Assembly: GCF_002967715.1 (NCBI RefSeq)
Contig: NZ_PUIA01000035.1
Location: forward strand, 310,001 to 374,000
Length of the DNA: 64,000 nt
Direction: 5' to 3'
DNA from: Blastopirellula marina
GTDB lineage: Bacteria > Planctomycetota > Planctomycetia > Pirellulales > Pirellulaceae
The translations under genes and the position numbers were made by a program. Below are positions 17,236-25,974 of this stretch, piece by piece. Every line of letters begins with the position of its first letter. Position 1 is the stretch's first letter. Below the pieces are notes generated by a model. It worked only from the letters and a program-made list of their open reading frames with translations, was not told where the DNA came from and did no database searches.

Positions 17236-18112
17236 CACAGGCTCTCCATTACTCTTTCGTTGAGTTGACCTCCACTGTGTTTCCGGTTCTGGCGGAAACA
17301 CGAAAATCGCCCCTCATCTTCCACTCAGACTCCTCTGGCGATCCCTCGCACTCGGCTATGGGTAGAGTCTTCGTTTTCAATGTCTGGGTCAGGGCGCTAC
17401 AAACGCTGCTTCTCTCGTGGCTCGTACTCAGATCCTTCTGAACCGCGCCTTCAAGGCGGAAACCGGATCCACTACTCACGACTTGGTTTGATCGGCTGTT
17501 CTAAAAGAACAAACCTCGCTCACCTTTTCGCAGCGGCTCGGCGATGCGGTGACCAATGGGAGAATCCCAAACAGAACAACTCACGCACTGACGAGGTCAC
17601 GCCACTGCGAAAGCTTCAGCTTGTTAAAGATTCCCCCCTTGGCCGGCTGCTTCATCACACCGACTGCAACAAGTGCTGCAATCGGGAAGTGTGTAACAAA
17701 CCTTCCGAAGGTTAATTTCGATGTTTTGGGGGGTGTTTCTTTAGCATCTTTCCGATCTGTTTGCTGCGATCTTTAAAATCGCCACCAGCGGCACCGACAG
17801 ATTGTACGTCCTGTTCCGGTTTTAACGGTGCGATGAGTCGCTAGCGATCCTACCCGGTGGTATGGAATTATTCGCAAGCGCTGATCAAAAGACCATCGCC
17901 GCTAATAGGTATTATCCGGCGGTTGGCCGCAGCCTGATGGCCGTAGTGCTTCATTGTTTAAAGACAAAATATTCGCGGCTCGGTTCGACATGACTTCGTA
18001 CGACAACAAGAACATCGCTGTTCAAATGTTTGCCGGCAGAAACCATGGCACTTGCTAGCATCGGCGATTATTTTCTTGGGAAGTTCATCTCGTTACTTAT
18101 GTGCGCCGCTCG
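17236..18112. other. long non-coding region between divergent genes
   Basis: 877 bases separate the HTH-receiver gene from the first membrane-protein gene of the tandem trio. Small frames exist (for example 17380-17715) but their composition is not protein-like. It contains the 9-bp hairpin at 17277-17301 and a short palindrome AACCTTCCGAAGGTT around 17699-17713. It probably holds two promoters and a long leader for the regulator. Confidence 0.5.
17277..17301 (-). promoter_or_regulatory. 9-bp hairpin 42 bases upstream of the HTH-receiver gene
   Basis: GTGTTTCCG (17277-17285) and CGGAAACAC (17293-17301) form a perfect 9-bp inverted repeat with a 7-base loop, just in front of the start codon of the regulator. 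It could be an operator for the regulator itself or an RNA stem in its leader. The position suggests autoregulation; this is inference. Confidence 0.5.
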
Positions 18113-19015
18113 ATGCCTGACACGTCACTACCGCCGATCAAGGCCGTTCTCAATGCATCCCTCGCGATCGCAGGCGGAATCGCATGCGCGGCCCTGGCTG
18201 CGTATCAGATGCGTGAAGGAGGAGCCGCACTCGTTGTGGGGCTATTTGGCTTGTGCGTGGGCCTGACGCTCATCGTGACGCATTATTGGGGGCTCTTTCA
18301 TCGCCGGCCTACCTGGCTGCTGGTAGCCACCATCGCCACCATCCCGGCATTTGTATACGTCGGGCGAAGCCTTCCCGCGGTGATCGAAAGCCTGTTCGAG
18401 CTGCCGGAAGTGGTCGTCTGGTATTTCCTGCCAGTGGTATCCTTCACGGCGGCCCTGGGTCTGGCGCTGCCATGCGTTTGGGAAACTGCTCACTGGCAAA
18501 TGGTCTTGAAGAAAGCCGAAGACCGTGGCCATAGTCCCTCAGGATTTCAGGCGATCTCGCTGAAAGAAATGCTGGCTGCGGTTGCCATCATCGGGCTGAT
18601 CATCGCACCTACCAGCTTTGCCATACAGAGTGATCCATTTCTGTACCTGGAAGACGTTCCCACGACGGCGGCACCGGTGTCGCTGCCGCCCGAGGGCACC
18701 AACATGCGGTTTCATCGAAACGCCTATGGAGTCATCCTGGCCTCTTTCCAAGTGAAAGAGGAAGACCTGCTCAAATGGATCGAAGAAAGGAAACAAGTAC
18801 CCGGCAACCTCGGCTTTCGCCCGCGGCCGATGCCGGTGGGTTACTCGGTGATGTTGCCCTCTGGCTACAAGAATGGCATCGTCCAACACGAATTTGTTGA
18901 ATTCGACGACGCCTATCACATCTACTGGGACAACAACGGCTGGCGTCACGAGGTAAGCTACAGCCCTTCTCATCAGACCGCGATTTATATCGAGCGCGAG
19001 CCGTTCGGTTTTTAA
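18113..19015 (+). CDS. membrane protein of the four-member family (member B)
   Basis: 300 residues from ATG 18113 (a GTG at 18101 is possible). Hydrophobic segments: ~9-28, ~35-55 (ALVVGLFGLCVGLTLIV), ~65-85, ~100-125 and ~150-172 (EMLAAVAIIGLIIAPTSFAI). Before the last helix is a cytoplasmic-looking piece KKAEDRGHSPSGFQAISLKE that recurs in member C as KQAEDLGLTPPRRVGISLKD. The exported C-terminal module begins with PPEGTNMRFHRN, continues EEDLLKWIEER and ends WRHEVSYSPSHQTAIYIERE. Family not recognised. It is the first of three tandem copies with spacers of 62 and 111 bases. Confidence 0.75.
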   Translation: MPDTSLPPIKAVLNASLAIAGGIACAALAAYQMREGGAALVVGLFGLCVGLTLIVTHYWGLFHRRPTWLLVATIATIPAFVYVGRSLPAVIESLFELPEVVVWYFLPVVSFTAALGLALPCVWETAHWQMVLKKAEDRGHSPSGFQAISLKEMLAAVAIIGLIIAPTSFAIQSDPFLYLEDVPTTAAPVSLPPEGTNMRFHRNAYGVILASFQVKEEDLLKWIEERKQVPGNLGFRPRPMPVGYSVMLPSGYKNGIVQHEFVEFDDAYHIYWDNNGWRHEVSYSPSHQTAIYIEREPFGF

Positions 19016-19077
19016 GCTGCTGTTGGAATCGCCACCAAACATTCGCCTCATTCCGCAGTGTCACGTATCCTAGCGAG

Positions 19078-19989
19078 ATGGACAGAAACCCACCCTTTCC
19101 CCAGCCTTCGATCCTTCACCAGGCATCCGCCGTCCTGGTGATCGTAGCTTGCCTGGCACTTACGGCGATCTGCGTGGTGGGGCTCACTTCAGCCGATCCA
19201 CACGACTCGGTTTGCGCGATGATCTTGTGCCCCTGGCCGGCGCTTCTGGCTGGGTTGCAGTACTGGGGAGCTTTTCGCTACGGTAAGATCTCCACGGCCT
19301 GGGTGTTCGTCGGGCTCGCCCTCTTCAGTTGTCTGCTCTTCTTGGCCGGAATCCAATTACTTTCCGTAGTCGTGCCGAGCCGTAACGGGTATGCCGGCGC
19401 GTTGAATTTTTCAGCGGTTCTGATCGCGACTCTCCTCATTAGCAGTGGTGTCACGATCAGCAACTGGTCCTGGTTTCTTGAGCTTAAACAGGCAGAGGAT
19501 CTCGGCCTGACTCCTCCCCGGCGAGTAGGTATCTCTTTAAAAGACCTGATGCTAAGCGTGCTGGCAGTCAGTGTGGTGGTCGGTGTATTCAGCTTTTTCT
19601 ATCGAGAAACACCCACACCAAATTTCGGACGCGTGAACAATGCGGCCGATGCGCCGATGTCACTGCCTGCAGGCTCAAGGCAAATCGTCTACTGGAAGGG
19701 TGCCAACGAGACCGTTTTTCAGTGCCAGGCCAATGAACAAGCGTTTCTCGAATGGTTCGACGCAGGCGTCGGCTCCTTCGAGGCACGCTCGGCGGAACTT
19801 CCACTGCAGCCCATCACTTCGCGAACCTCGCTAGAACGGCTGACCCATGTTTTTGAAAAGGACTACCTCTACGAACGCTATTCCAGTACGGCTGGCTGGA
19901 ACTATCGCTGGCGAATGGAAGACCGCAGCCTGACCATTACGTACGATCGAACCACACAGCAGGTCTTCTGCCGTTCCACAAGCCGCTGA
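19078..19989 (+). CDS. membrane protein of the four-member family (member C)
   Basis: 303 residues. Hydrophobic segments at ~17-37, ~45-65, ~75-102 (AWVFVGLALFSCLLFLAGIQ), ~110-130 and ~160-182 (DLMLSVLAVSVVVGVFSFFY). The link before the last helix, KQAEDLGLTPPRRVGISLKD, is nearly the same as in member B. The exported module reads PAGSRQIVYWKG, then NEQAFLEWFDAG, and ends WRMEDRSLTITYDRTTQQVF. The pattern of one Trp, a strand and D-R-T-x-x-x-x-x-F/Y at the end is shared by all four members. Function unknown. Confidence 0.75.
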   Translation: MDRNPPFPQPSILHQASAVLVIVACLALTAICVVGLTSADPHDSVCAMILCPWPALLAGLQYWGAFRYGKISTAWVFVGLALFSCLLFLAGIQLLSVVVPSRNGYAGALNFSAVLIATLLISSGVTISNWSWFLELKQAEDLGLTPPRRVGISLKDLMLSVLAVSVVVGVFSFFYRETPTPNFGRVNNAADAPMSLPAGSRQIVYWKGANETVFQCQANEQAFLEWFDAGVGSFEARSAELPLQPITSRTSLERLTHVFEKDYLYERYSSTAGWNYRWRMEDRSLTITYDRTTQQVFCRSTSR

Positions 19990-20100
19990 GCCCTAGGCAT
20001 CCCCTCAGCTTTTCTTGCGGTGGGTTCAACCTCCGTTTAGATTGGACCTCTGTCATTTCCCGTTTCAGGGACAGCACGCTTATTTCCGGAACCTGCGTCG

Positions 20101-21051
20101 ATGGATAACCCGCAGCACAATACACCCCAACAGCTAGAACCAGCCCCGCTTCGTCCGTCGGTGGCATTGATCGTGATTTCGGTTATCAACATGGTCATAG
20201 CTGCCGTGGCGGCTAGTGTCTCGATGGTGGTGCTGGAACTGCTTTGGCCGCATTCCCTCAGCTACAACGCACTACTTCTGCTGGCCTGGGCTCTGCTTAC
20301 CATCATCGCCCAATACCTCGGGACGTTTCATCAGAACTCGCATGGCGCGTGGCTCTCGGTTTGGGGAAGCTCACTTTGCTGTGCGATGCTCCATCTCGCG
20401 ATCGTAATTCTGCACTTGATAGACATCGATTCCAACGAACCCATTTCGACCGAAATCTGGGGCCGTGAGCAATCCGTCGTCTGGACGATCATCGGAATGC
20501 TGACGATCGCATCGCTCTGGTTCAACGGACGATGGGCCTGGAAGCTCAAGAAGTTTTCCGAGCAGAACCCTACCAAGAAGCGTCTCGTCGTTTCCCTGCG
20601 AGAGATCATGGCCCTGTGCGTGGTGCTGGGGCTGATCATGATTCCGGCCACCTATCGGGCTCACGCGAACCAATCGGTATACCGAGCCAATGTCGCCGTA
20701 GCGGATGCTCCCTTTTCGGTGCCAGACGCGGCCCAGGCCATCACCTACGAGCGCGACCGCAGTGGGCTGCTTCTGGCCAGCTACGAGATGCAAGAGGCCC
20801 CATTTCGAGCATGGCTATCGAACCATGACTCGGTGGTATCAAAAAACGACGGACGATGGGAAGAACTAGCAAGTGCCGTCAACGCAACGTCCCCTAGCCC
20901 CAATCGATTGCCATGGATTCTCTCTTATGGAAACGAAATGATCGCCGACGGTTTTCGCGTGATCTGGCAAGCAGATGGGCTCTATCATTTCATCATCTAC
21001 GATCGCACTATCGGAGTTGCCTACTACGAGCAGCAACCCATTCCCGAATAG
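20101..21051 (+). CDS. membrane protein of the four-member family (member D)
   Basis: 316 residues. Hydrophobic segments at ~20-45 (SVALIVISVINMVIAAVAAS), ~55-75, ~80-105, ~120-145 and ~175-195 (IMALCVVLGLIMIPATYRA). It has the same link before the last helix (KKRLVVSLREIMALC). The exported module reads PDAAQAITYERDRSG, then EAPFRAWLSN, and ends IWQADGLYHFIIYDRTIGVAYYEQ. It is the third of the tandem copies. Sequences have diverged far, so the duplications are old or the copies evolve fast. Confidence 0.75.
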   Translation: MDNPQHNTPQQLEPAPLRPSVALIVISVINMVIAAVAASVSMVVLELLWPHSLSYNALLLLAWALLTIIAQYLGTFHQNSHGAWLSVWGSSLCCAMLHLAIVILHLIDIDSNEPISTEIWGREQSVVWTIIGMLTIASLWFNGRWAWKLKKFSEQNPTKKRLVVSLREIMALCVVLGLIMIPATYRAHANQSVYRANVAVADAPFSVPDAAQAITYERDRSGLLLASYEMQEAPFRAWLSNHDSVVSKNDGRWEELASAVNATSPSPNRLPWILSYGNEMIADGFRVIWQADGLYHFIIYDRTIGVAYYEQQPIPE

Positions 21052-21151
21052 CACATCCACCAAGAACGCTTGTCGTGTCCGACATGCATGGCGATACACC
21101 ACGTTGATAAAAGCAGATTCGATTTATTCATGGGTTCTCAGAAAGGTCTGC

Positions 21152-21157
21152 TATAAT
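21152..21157 (+). promoter_or_regulatory. putative -10 box of the ZipA-like lipoprotein gene
   Basis: A perfect TATAAT hexamer 37 bases before the ATG at 21194. No good -35 hexamer is seen at 16-18 bases upstream, so it may depend on an activator or on a non-canonical element. GAAGGACGAGCC precedes the ATG and can act as ribosome-binding site. Confidence 0.45.
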
Positions 21158-21193
21158 CGCGGCCAGTCCAACACCATTCTCGAAGGACGAGCC

Positions 21194-22292
21194 ATGCTCG
21201 ATCGTCTCCTTCTCATCTCGCTGATCTTGTGCCTGCTGGCAGGCTGTAACCGTGAGGAGCCTACGTTGTCTGAAGAAAACCCGCTCGATGGTTTCTACCT
21301 CAGCACCAGCAGCCAATCGCAAGCCCGCGCCGATGCCGTGCTGCCCTCGCAGGGAAGCGAAGATGTCAGCCACCTATTGGGCACGATTGCCCATCCCGGC
21401 GCGACCGCACCCAGTTGGGAACGTGAAGAGTACCTGCCTGAGGAAGCCACCGACTGGATCGTCGACGTTCAATTCCCCGCAGGCAGCGTCTTCGACGTTC
21501 AGCGTCTGGATCAGCCATTCGATAAAACCTTCCGCGAAGAGCACGGCGGACTGACCCTATACGGCAAAGACGCCGCCACCGGTTCGTGGACCTTTCTGAT
21601 CTCGGCCGATGGCCCGTCCGAGGTCACCGGTCTGAAGATTGCCTGGGACTACTTCTCGGCCTGGAAAGACGATGCCGAAGTCGCGACCGCCGCAAAGTAT
21701 CAGGCACGGCTCGATGGCATCAAGTCGGCACTGGCCAGCGACAGCATCGAAGCAACCATCCAAGCCGACACGCACCCCCGAAGAAGCTGCCGCACGGACC
21801 CTCTACCTGTCACGGCTACCAGAACAAGTCGATCGCACGATTGTCTTTCTCGTAGTCGCACCGGATGAAAAGCTGTTCGAAGGGCGTGAGATCTGGGACG
21901 TCATGCTGTACCTGGGACTAACCTGGGGAGACATGGACTGCTTCCACTGGATCAATCCCACCGGCATCGGCGACGACTATTACTTCAGCGTCGAAACCTC
22001 AACCCCGCCTGGCTACTTCCTGCCCGAAGAGATCGCCGCAGGGCGTCTCCAAACGCAGGACCTCGCCTTCCTGTTCAGTCTTCCTCGCGCGGCCGCACCG
22101 TCGACCATCGCCGAGCGGATGCGCAAAGCGGTCGAGTATGTCCAGTCACGTCTTGGGGGCGAGATCGTTTACATGATCGACGATGAAGAAGTCGACTTCG
22201 ATTCCGCGATGCAGGAAATCAAACGCATTGAGGCCGAACTAACCGAGCAAGGTTTTCCACCCGGCAGCGAAGCGGCGCTGCGATTCTTTTAG
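21194..22292 (+). pseudogene. lipoprotein with ZipA C-terminal-like domain, interrupted by a +1 frameshift
   Basis: The ATG at 21194 opens a lipoprotein leader (LLLISLILCLLAGC, lipid Cys18). The frame is protein-like to about base 21775, then turns into arginine/serine-rich noise and stops at 21868. The frame one base on is open from inside the gene to 22292 and continues with sensible sequence (EEAAARTLYLSRLPEQVDRT). The switch falls at a CCCCC run (21775-21779); removing one C gives one 365-residue protein. Its last ~140 residues resemble the FtsZ-binding domain of ZipA: IVFLVVAPDEKLFEGREIW, YLGLTWGDMDCFHW (ZipA has G-x-x-x-G-D-M-N-x-Y-H-R), TPPGYFLPEEI, LAFLFSLPRA and SRLGGEIVYMIDDEEV. The frameshift may be an assembly error, real decay or recoding. 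It converges on smc 20 bases away. Confidence 0.7.
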
Positions 22293-22311
22293 ATAGCAGG
22301 GCAGTCAGGCA

Positions 22312-25300
22312 CTAAGCCACCGAGATATCGCCGTCGCCTGTTTCGTTGACGTCGTCGAACTGCACGCTGACGCGTTTCGAGATGCCGGACTCTTGCATGG
22401 TCACCCCGTGCAGGGTCGTGGCGGCGGCCATGGTGGCTTTCGAGTGGCTCACGATCACAAAGCGGGTCCAATCCAAAAAGCCGTTCAGAACGTCGACAAA
22501 GCGGCCGATGTTGGCTTCGTCGAGCGGGCCGTCCACTTCGTCCAGAATACAGAACGGGCTGGGACGGAACTGGAAGATGGCCAGCAGCAGCGTGACCGCC
22601 GTCAGGGCACGTTCGCCACCGGAAAGCAGCGAGATGTTGAGCGAGCTCTTCCCAGGGGGCGTGGCGATGACATCGATGCCAGCTTCCAGGATATCGACCC
22701 CTTCTTCGATGATAATATCGGCCGAACCACCGCCGAACACGCGGCGGAACATCACCTGGAAGTTGCTGCGAACCGTTTCCAAAGTCTCCTCGAACAGTCG
22801 GCGGCTGTCGATGTTGATCTTGCTGATGATCTTCTCGAGCGATTCCTTCGCTTCAGTCAGGTCTTTTAGCTGACCATCGAGTTGCTCGAAGCGGGCCTGG
22901 AACTCGTCGAGCTCCTTGAGCGCTTCCATGTTGACCGAACCGATGTTGCTGATCTTCCGCCGCAGGTCGGCAATCTCTTCGTCGATCGCGGCCCGGTCCC
23001 CGGGCAGTTCGATCTCCTGGATATCGAGTTCGACTTCTGAGATCTCGATCTGATAGTCGTCGCGCAGACGCCGCTCGAGCGTGCTCCGTTCGTGCCGCAG
23101 ATCGGTGAAGGCAAGTTCCTTGCGGTGCAGTTGATCGTCGGCCGTACGCTGCTTCTGACGGGCCTCGACCAGGCGGGCCGTGTGCTCTGACTTCGCTTTC
23201 TCCAGTTCTTTCCGGGCTGCCCGCTCGGTTGTCAGTTGTTCCTGCGACTCGGTCAATTGCAGCATCGCCGAGGCGTACTCGCTAGTTGCCCGTAAGATTT
23301 CCAACTGCTGATTCTCGAGCTTGGTACGATTCTGGTCGATCGAGGCGTGAATCTCTTGGATGGCCGCCTTGCGTTCGTCGAGGTTCGCTTGCAGCCGCTC
23401 GCTGCTGGCCTGGTGAGCTTCGACCTGCTGCTCGGCTCGGGCCAGTTCCACCTTTAGGCCGGTGATCTGGCTGCGGCTATCGCTCAGGCTCGCTTCCAGT
23501 TCGCCGAGAACCTGCGTCAGGCCTTCGCTGTCGCGTTCGAGCTGGGCGATCGTTTCTCGGGTCGACGTGAGCTCTTGTTCTTTCTCGGCCAACTGCTTCT
23601 GGTCGTTCTCGATGCGAACGGTAATCGTTTCGCGCTGTTCGACACGCTTGGCTAGTTCGCTGTCGGCATCGGTAATGCGTGACTCAAGCCGCTGCTTCAC
23701 CAACCGGTGCTCAGTCAGCACCGACGAGGCCTCTTGCTGCTGACCGACCAGGTCTTCCAAGGCTTGCTTCTGCTGGGCAACGGCGGTCTGAACTTCTTCC
23801 AGGATCGCTTGCTTTTTCTCGAGGGCCTGCTGCAGCTTGTCGACTTCATTGCGCAGGGCTCGCAGTTCGCTTCGCCGCGAGATAATACCACCGATATTGG
23901 TCGTGGGCCCGGCATAAACGCGGCCGTCCGCTTCCAGCATCTCGCCGTCGCGCGTAACAAAGCGAAGCGGCTGCTTGTAACGCTTCTTCAGTTCCAGCGC
24001 ACTGCGGGCATTGTCGACGAACCAGATGCCACCCAGCAGGAACGACGCCACCGGTTGGAATTCGTCTTCCGCTTCGACAAAGTCGAGGGCATTCCCCATC
24101 ACGCCCGGTTCGTGCCGCAGCCCAGGCGGCTCTGCATTATCGCGAGCCGGTAGTGACTGCATATCGAGCAGGCCAACACGGCCAGGGAAGATCACTTCTC
24201 GCTCAAGCACTTGCTGCAGTAGCTCGCCGTTTTCCAGAATCACCAGCTGGGCCGAATCCCCCAGGGCGATTTCAATCAGCCGGGCATATTCAACATCGAC
24301 ACGCACCACGTCGGCCACCAGGCCGATCACCGACTGAAACAGCGGTAGCCGTTCGACGCGTGCTCGGGACAAGATTTCTTTGACGCCAGAGTTCACCCCT
24401 TCGCTGGTGCGTTCCAGTTCATCCAGCACCGAGGCACGTTCCGCGGCTACGGCTCGGCGGCGGGACAGGGCATCGAGGTCGGCTTGAATGTCTTTCGCTT
24501 CCAGTTCCTGCTTCCGCAGCGAACCCTTCGCATCGGTCACGTCGGCCTGGGCGGTCGAGAGGTGCTCGATCAGGCCCCCTTCGTCCTGAGTCAACTGAGC
24601 GAGCTCGCTACGATGCTCTCCCAGACGCGTCTCGTCGCGCTCGATGCTCTTTTCAATCGCTTCCAACTGGTTCTGATCGCTCTCGATGCGGGCCTTCACC
24701 GCACCCAAGGCGTTGTCGAGCGTCGAGACATGCCGCAGCAGTTCCAGGTGCTGCTGCCGGTTGGCTTCCCCTTGCTCGCGTCTGGCTTCGATCTCGGTCT
24801 GTACTTCCTGGGTAGCCGCCTCGACACTTTCCAGGTCGGCCGAAACGACGTCGCGTTGCGTCTTCGCTTTAGAAAGATCGTGCTGCGAAGTCGAAAAGTC
24901 GGTGGTCAGCGCCCGCAATGAACCGAAGTTACGGACCAGGCTCACCGACAACGACGTCGATTCCTGCTCTAGATCCTTCAGCAGCCGATACTGCATGCCC
25001 GACGAAGAGTGCAGGGTAGCCAGCCGCTGGGCGAGCTTGGCGTGCTGCTCTTCCTTCTGCGTCAGGCCGGCCTGCATCTCGAACAGCTTCGCTTCCGCTC
25101 CTTCGAGGCCAGCTTCCGCCGTCGAGATGACTTCCTGAGCATTGGCTTGATCTTTACGAAGCGCTTCGAGTTCACTCGAATACTGCTCGACCCGGACCGA
25201 CAGGCTGTTCCAGTCCTCCATTCCCACGACGGTGCGCAGCAGCTGCAGTCGCTCGGTGTATTCGCGGTACTTCTGAGCTTTGCCGGCCTGGGCTTTGATG

Positions 25301-25914
25301 CTGCGATAGCGGGAGCCAACTTCTTCAACGATGTCCGACAGCCGCACCAGGTTCTGGTCAACCCGGTCGAGCCGCCGCTGCGTCTCCAGCTTCTTAGCCT
25401 TGAAGCGGCTGATACCGGCGGCTTCTTCAAACACGGCTCGGCGATCGCGCGGCGATGCCTGGAGCAGCGTATCGACCTTTCCCTGCTCGATGATGCTGTA
25501 GGCGTCGGTGCCGATACCGGTTCCGCGGCACAGGTCCTTCACGTCACGCAGGCGGCAGGGATGCCGATTGATGAGATACTCGCCTTCACCACTACGAAAC
25601 ACACGCCGCGTGACGTGGACTTCGGGGGCATCGATCGGCAAGGTCCCTTCGGCGTTATCGAAGATGATGGTCGCCTCGGCGGCGTTCATCGGCTTACGGC
25701 CATGGGCGCTAGAGCCTTTGAAGATGACGTCGGCCATCTCCTTGCCACGCAGGCTCTTGGCACTCTGTTCCCCGAGAACCCACTTGATCGCATCGACGAT
25801 ATTCGATTTGCCGGAACCGTTGGGGCCGACAACGACCGTAATTCCCGCGGGGAATTCCAGACGAGTCTTGTCGGCAAAACTCTTAAAGCCGTGAAGCTCT
25901 AAGGCTTTCAGCAT
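22312..25914 (-). CDS. smc: chromosome segregation protein SMC
   Basis: 1200 residues, the normal size. The ATPase head has MLKALELHGFKSFADKTRLEF at the start and Walker A GPNGSGKSN at residues 30-38. Two long coiled-coil arms flank a hinge at roughly 520-690 (FQSVIGLVADVVRVDVEYA). The C-terminal head carries the signature LLSGGERALTAVTLLLA and Walker B FCILDEVDGPLDEANI. SMC dimers with ScpA and ScpB organise and separate chromosomes; scpA and scpB are not in this window. The end lies 20 bases from the convergent ZipA-like gene. All catalytic motifs are intact. Confidence 0.97.
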   Translation of the reverse strand: MLKALELHGFKSFADKTRLEFPAGITVVVGPNGSGKSNIVDAIKWVLGEQSAKSLRGKEMADVIFKGSSAHGRKPMNAAEATIIFDNAEGTLPIDAPEVHVTRRVFRSGEGEYLINRHPCRLRDVKDLCRGTGIGTDAYSIIEQGKVDTLLQASPRDRRAVFEEAAGISRFKAKKLETQRRLDRVDQNLVRLSDIVEEVGSRYRSIKAQAGKAQKYREYTERLQLLRTVVGMEDWNSLSVRVEQYSSELEALRKDQANAQEVISTAEAGLEGAEAKLFEMQAGLTQKEEQHAKLAQRLATLHSSSGMQYRLLKDLEQESTSLSVSLVRNFGSLRALTTDFSTSQHDLSKAKTQRDVVSADLESVEAATQEVQTEIEARREQGEANRQQHLELLRHVSTLDNALGAVKARIESDQNQLEAIEKSIERDETRLGEHRSELAQLTQDEGGLIEHLSTAQADVTDAKGSLRKQELEAKDIQADLDALSRRRAVAAERASVLDELERTSEGVNSGVKEILSRARVERLPLFQSVIGLVADVVRVDVEYARLIEIALGDSAQLVILENGELLQQVLEREVIFPGRVGLLDMQSLPARDNAEPPGLRHEPGVMGNALDFVEAEDEFQPVASFLLGGIWFVDNARSALELKKRYKQPLRFVTRDGEMLEADGRVYAGPTTNIGGIISRRSELRALRNEVDKLQQALEKKQAILEEVQTAVAQQKQALEDLVGQQQEASSVLTEHRLVKQRLESRITDADSELAKRVEQRETITVRIENDQKQLAEKEQELTSTRETIAQLERDSEGLTQVLGELEASLSDSRSQITGLKVELARAEQQVEAHQASSERLQANLDERKAAIQEIHASIDQNRTKLENQQLEILRATSEYASAMLQLTESQEQLTTERAARKELEKAKSEHTARLVEARQKQRTADDQLHRKELAFTDLRHERSTLERRLRDDYQIEISEVELDIQEIELPGDRAAIDEEIADLRRKISNIGSVNMEALKELDEFQARFEQLDGQLKDLTEAKESLEKIISKINIDSRRLFEETLETVRSNFQVMFRRVFGGGSADIIIEEGVDILEAGIDVIATPPGKSSLNISLLSGGERALTAVTLLLAIFQFRPSPFCILDEVDGPLDEANIGRFVDVLNGFLDWTRFVIVSHSKATMAAATTLHGVTMQESGISKRVSVQFDDVNETGDGDISVA

Positions 25915-25974
25915 ATTCGGCTCCGACCCAGGGGCAGATTAAAGGGACACAGTGGATAAACACTCCAGAGTCCT

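Noticed and set aside
17380-17715. 111-residue forward frame in the long gap
   Set aside because: Composition like random high-GC DNA, no ribosome-binding site, no recognisable feature.
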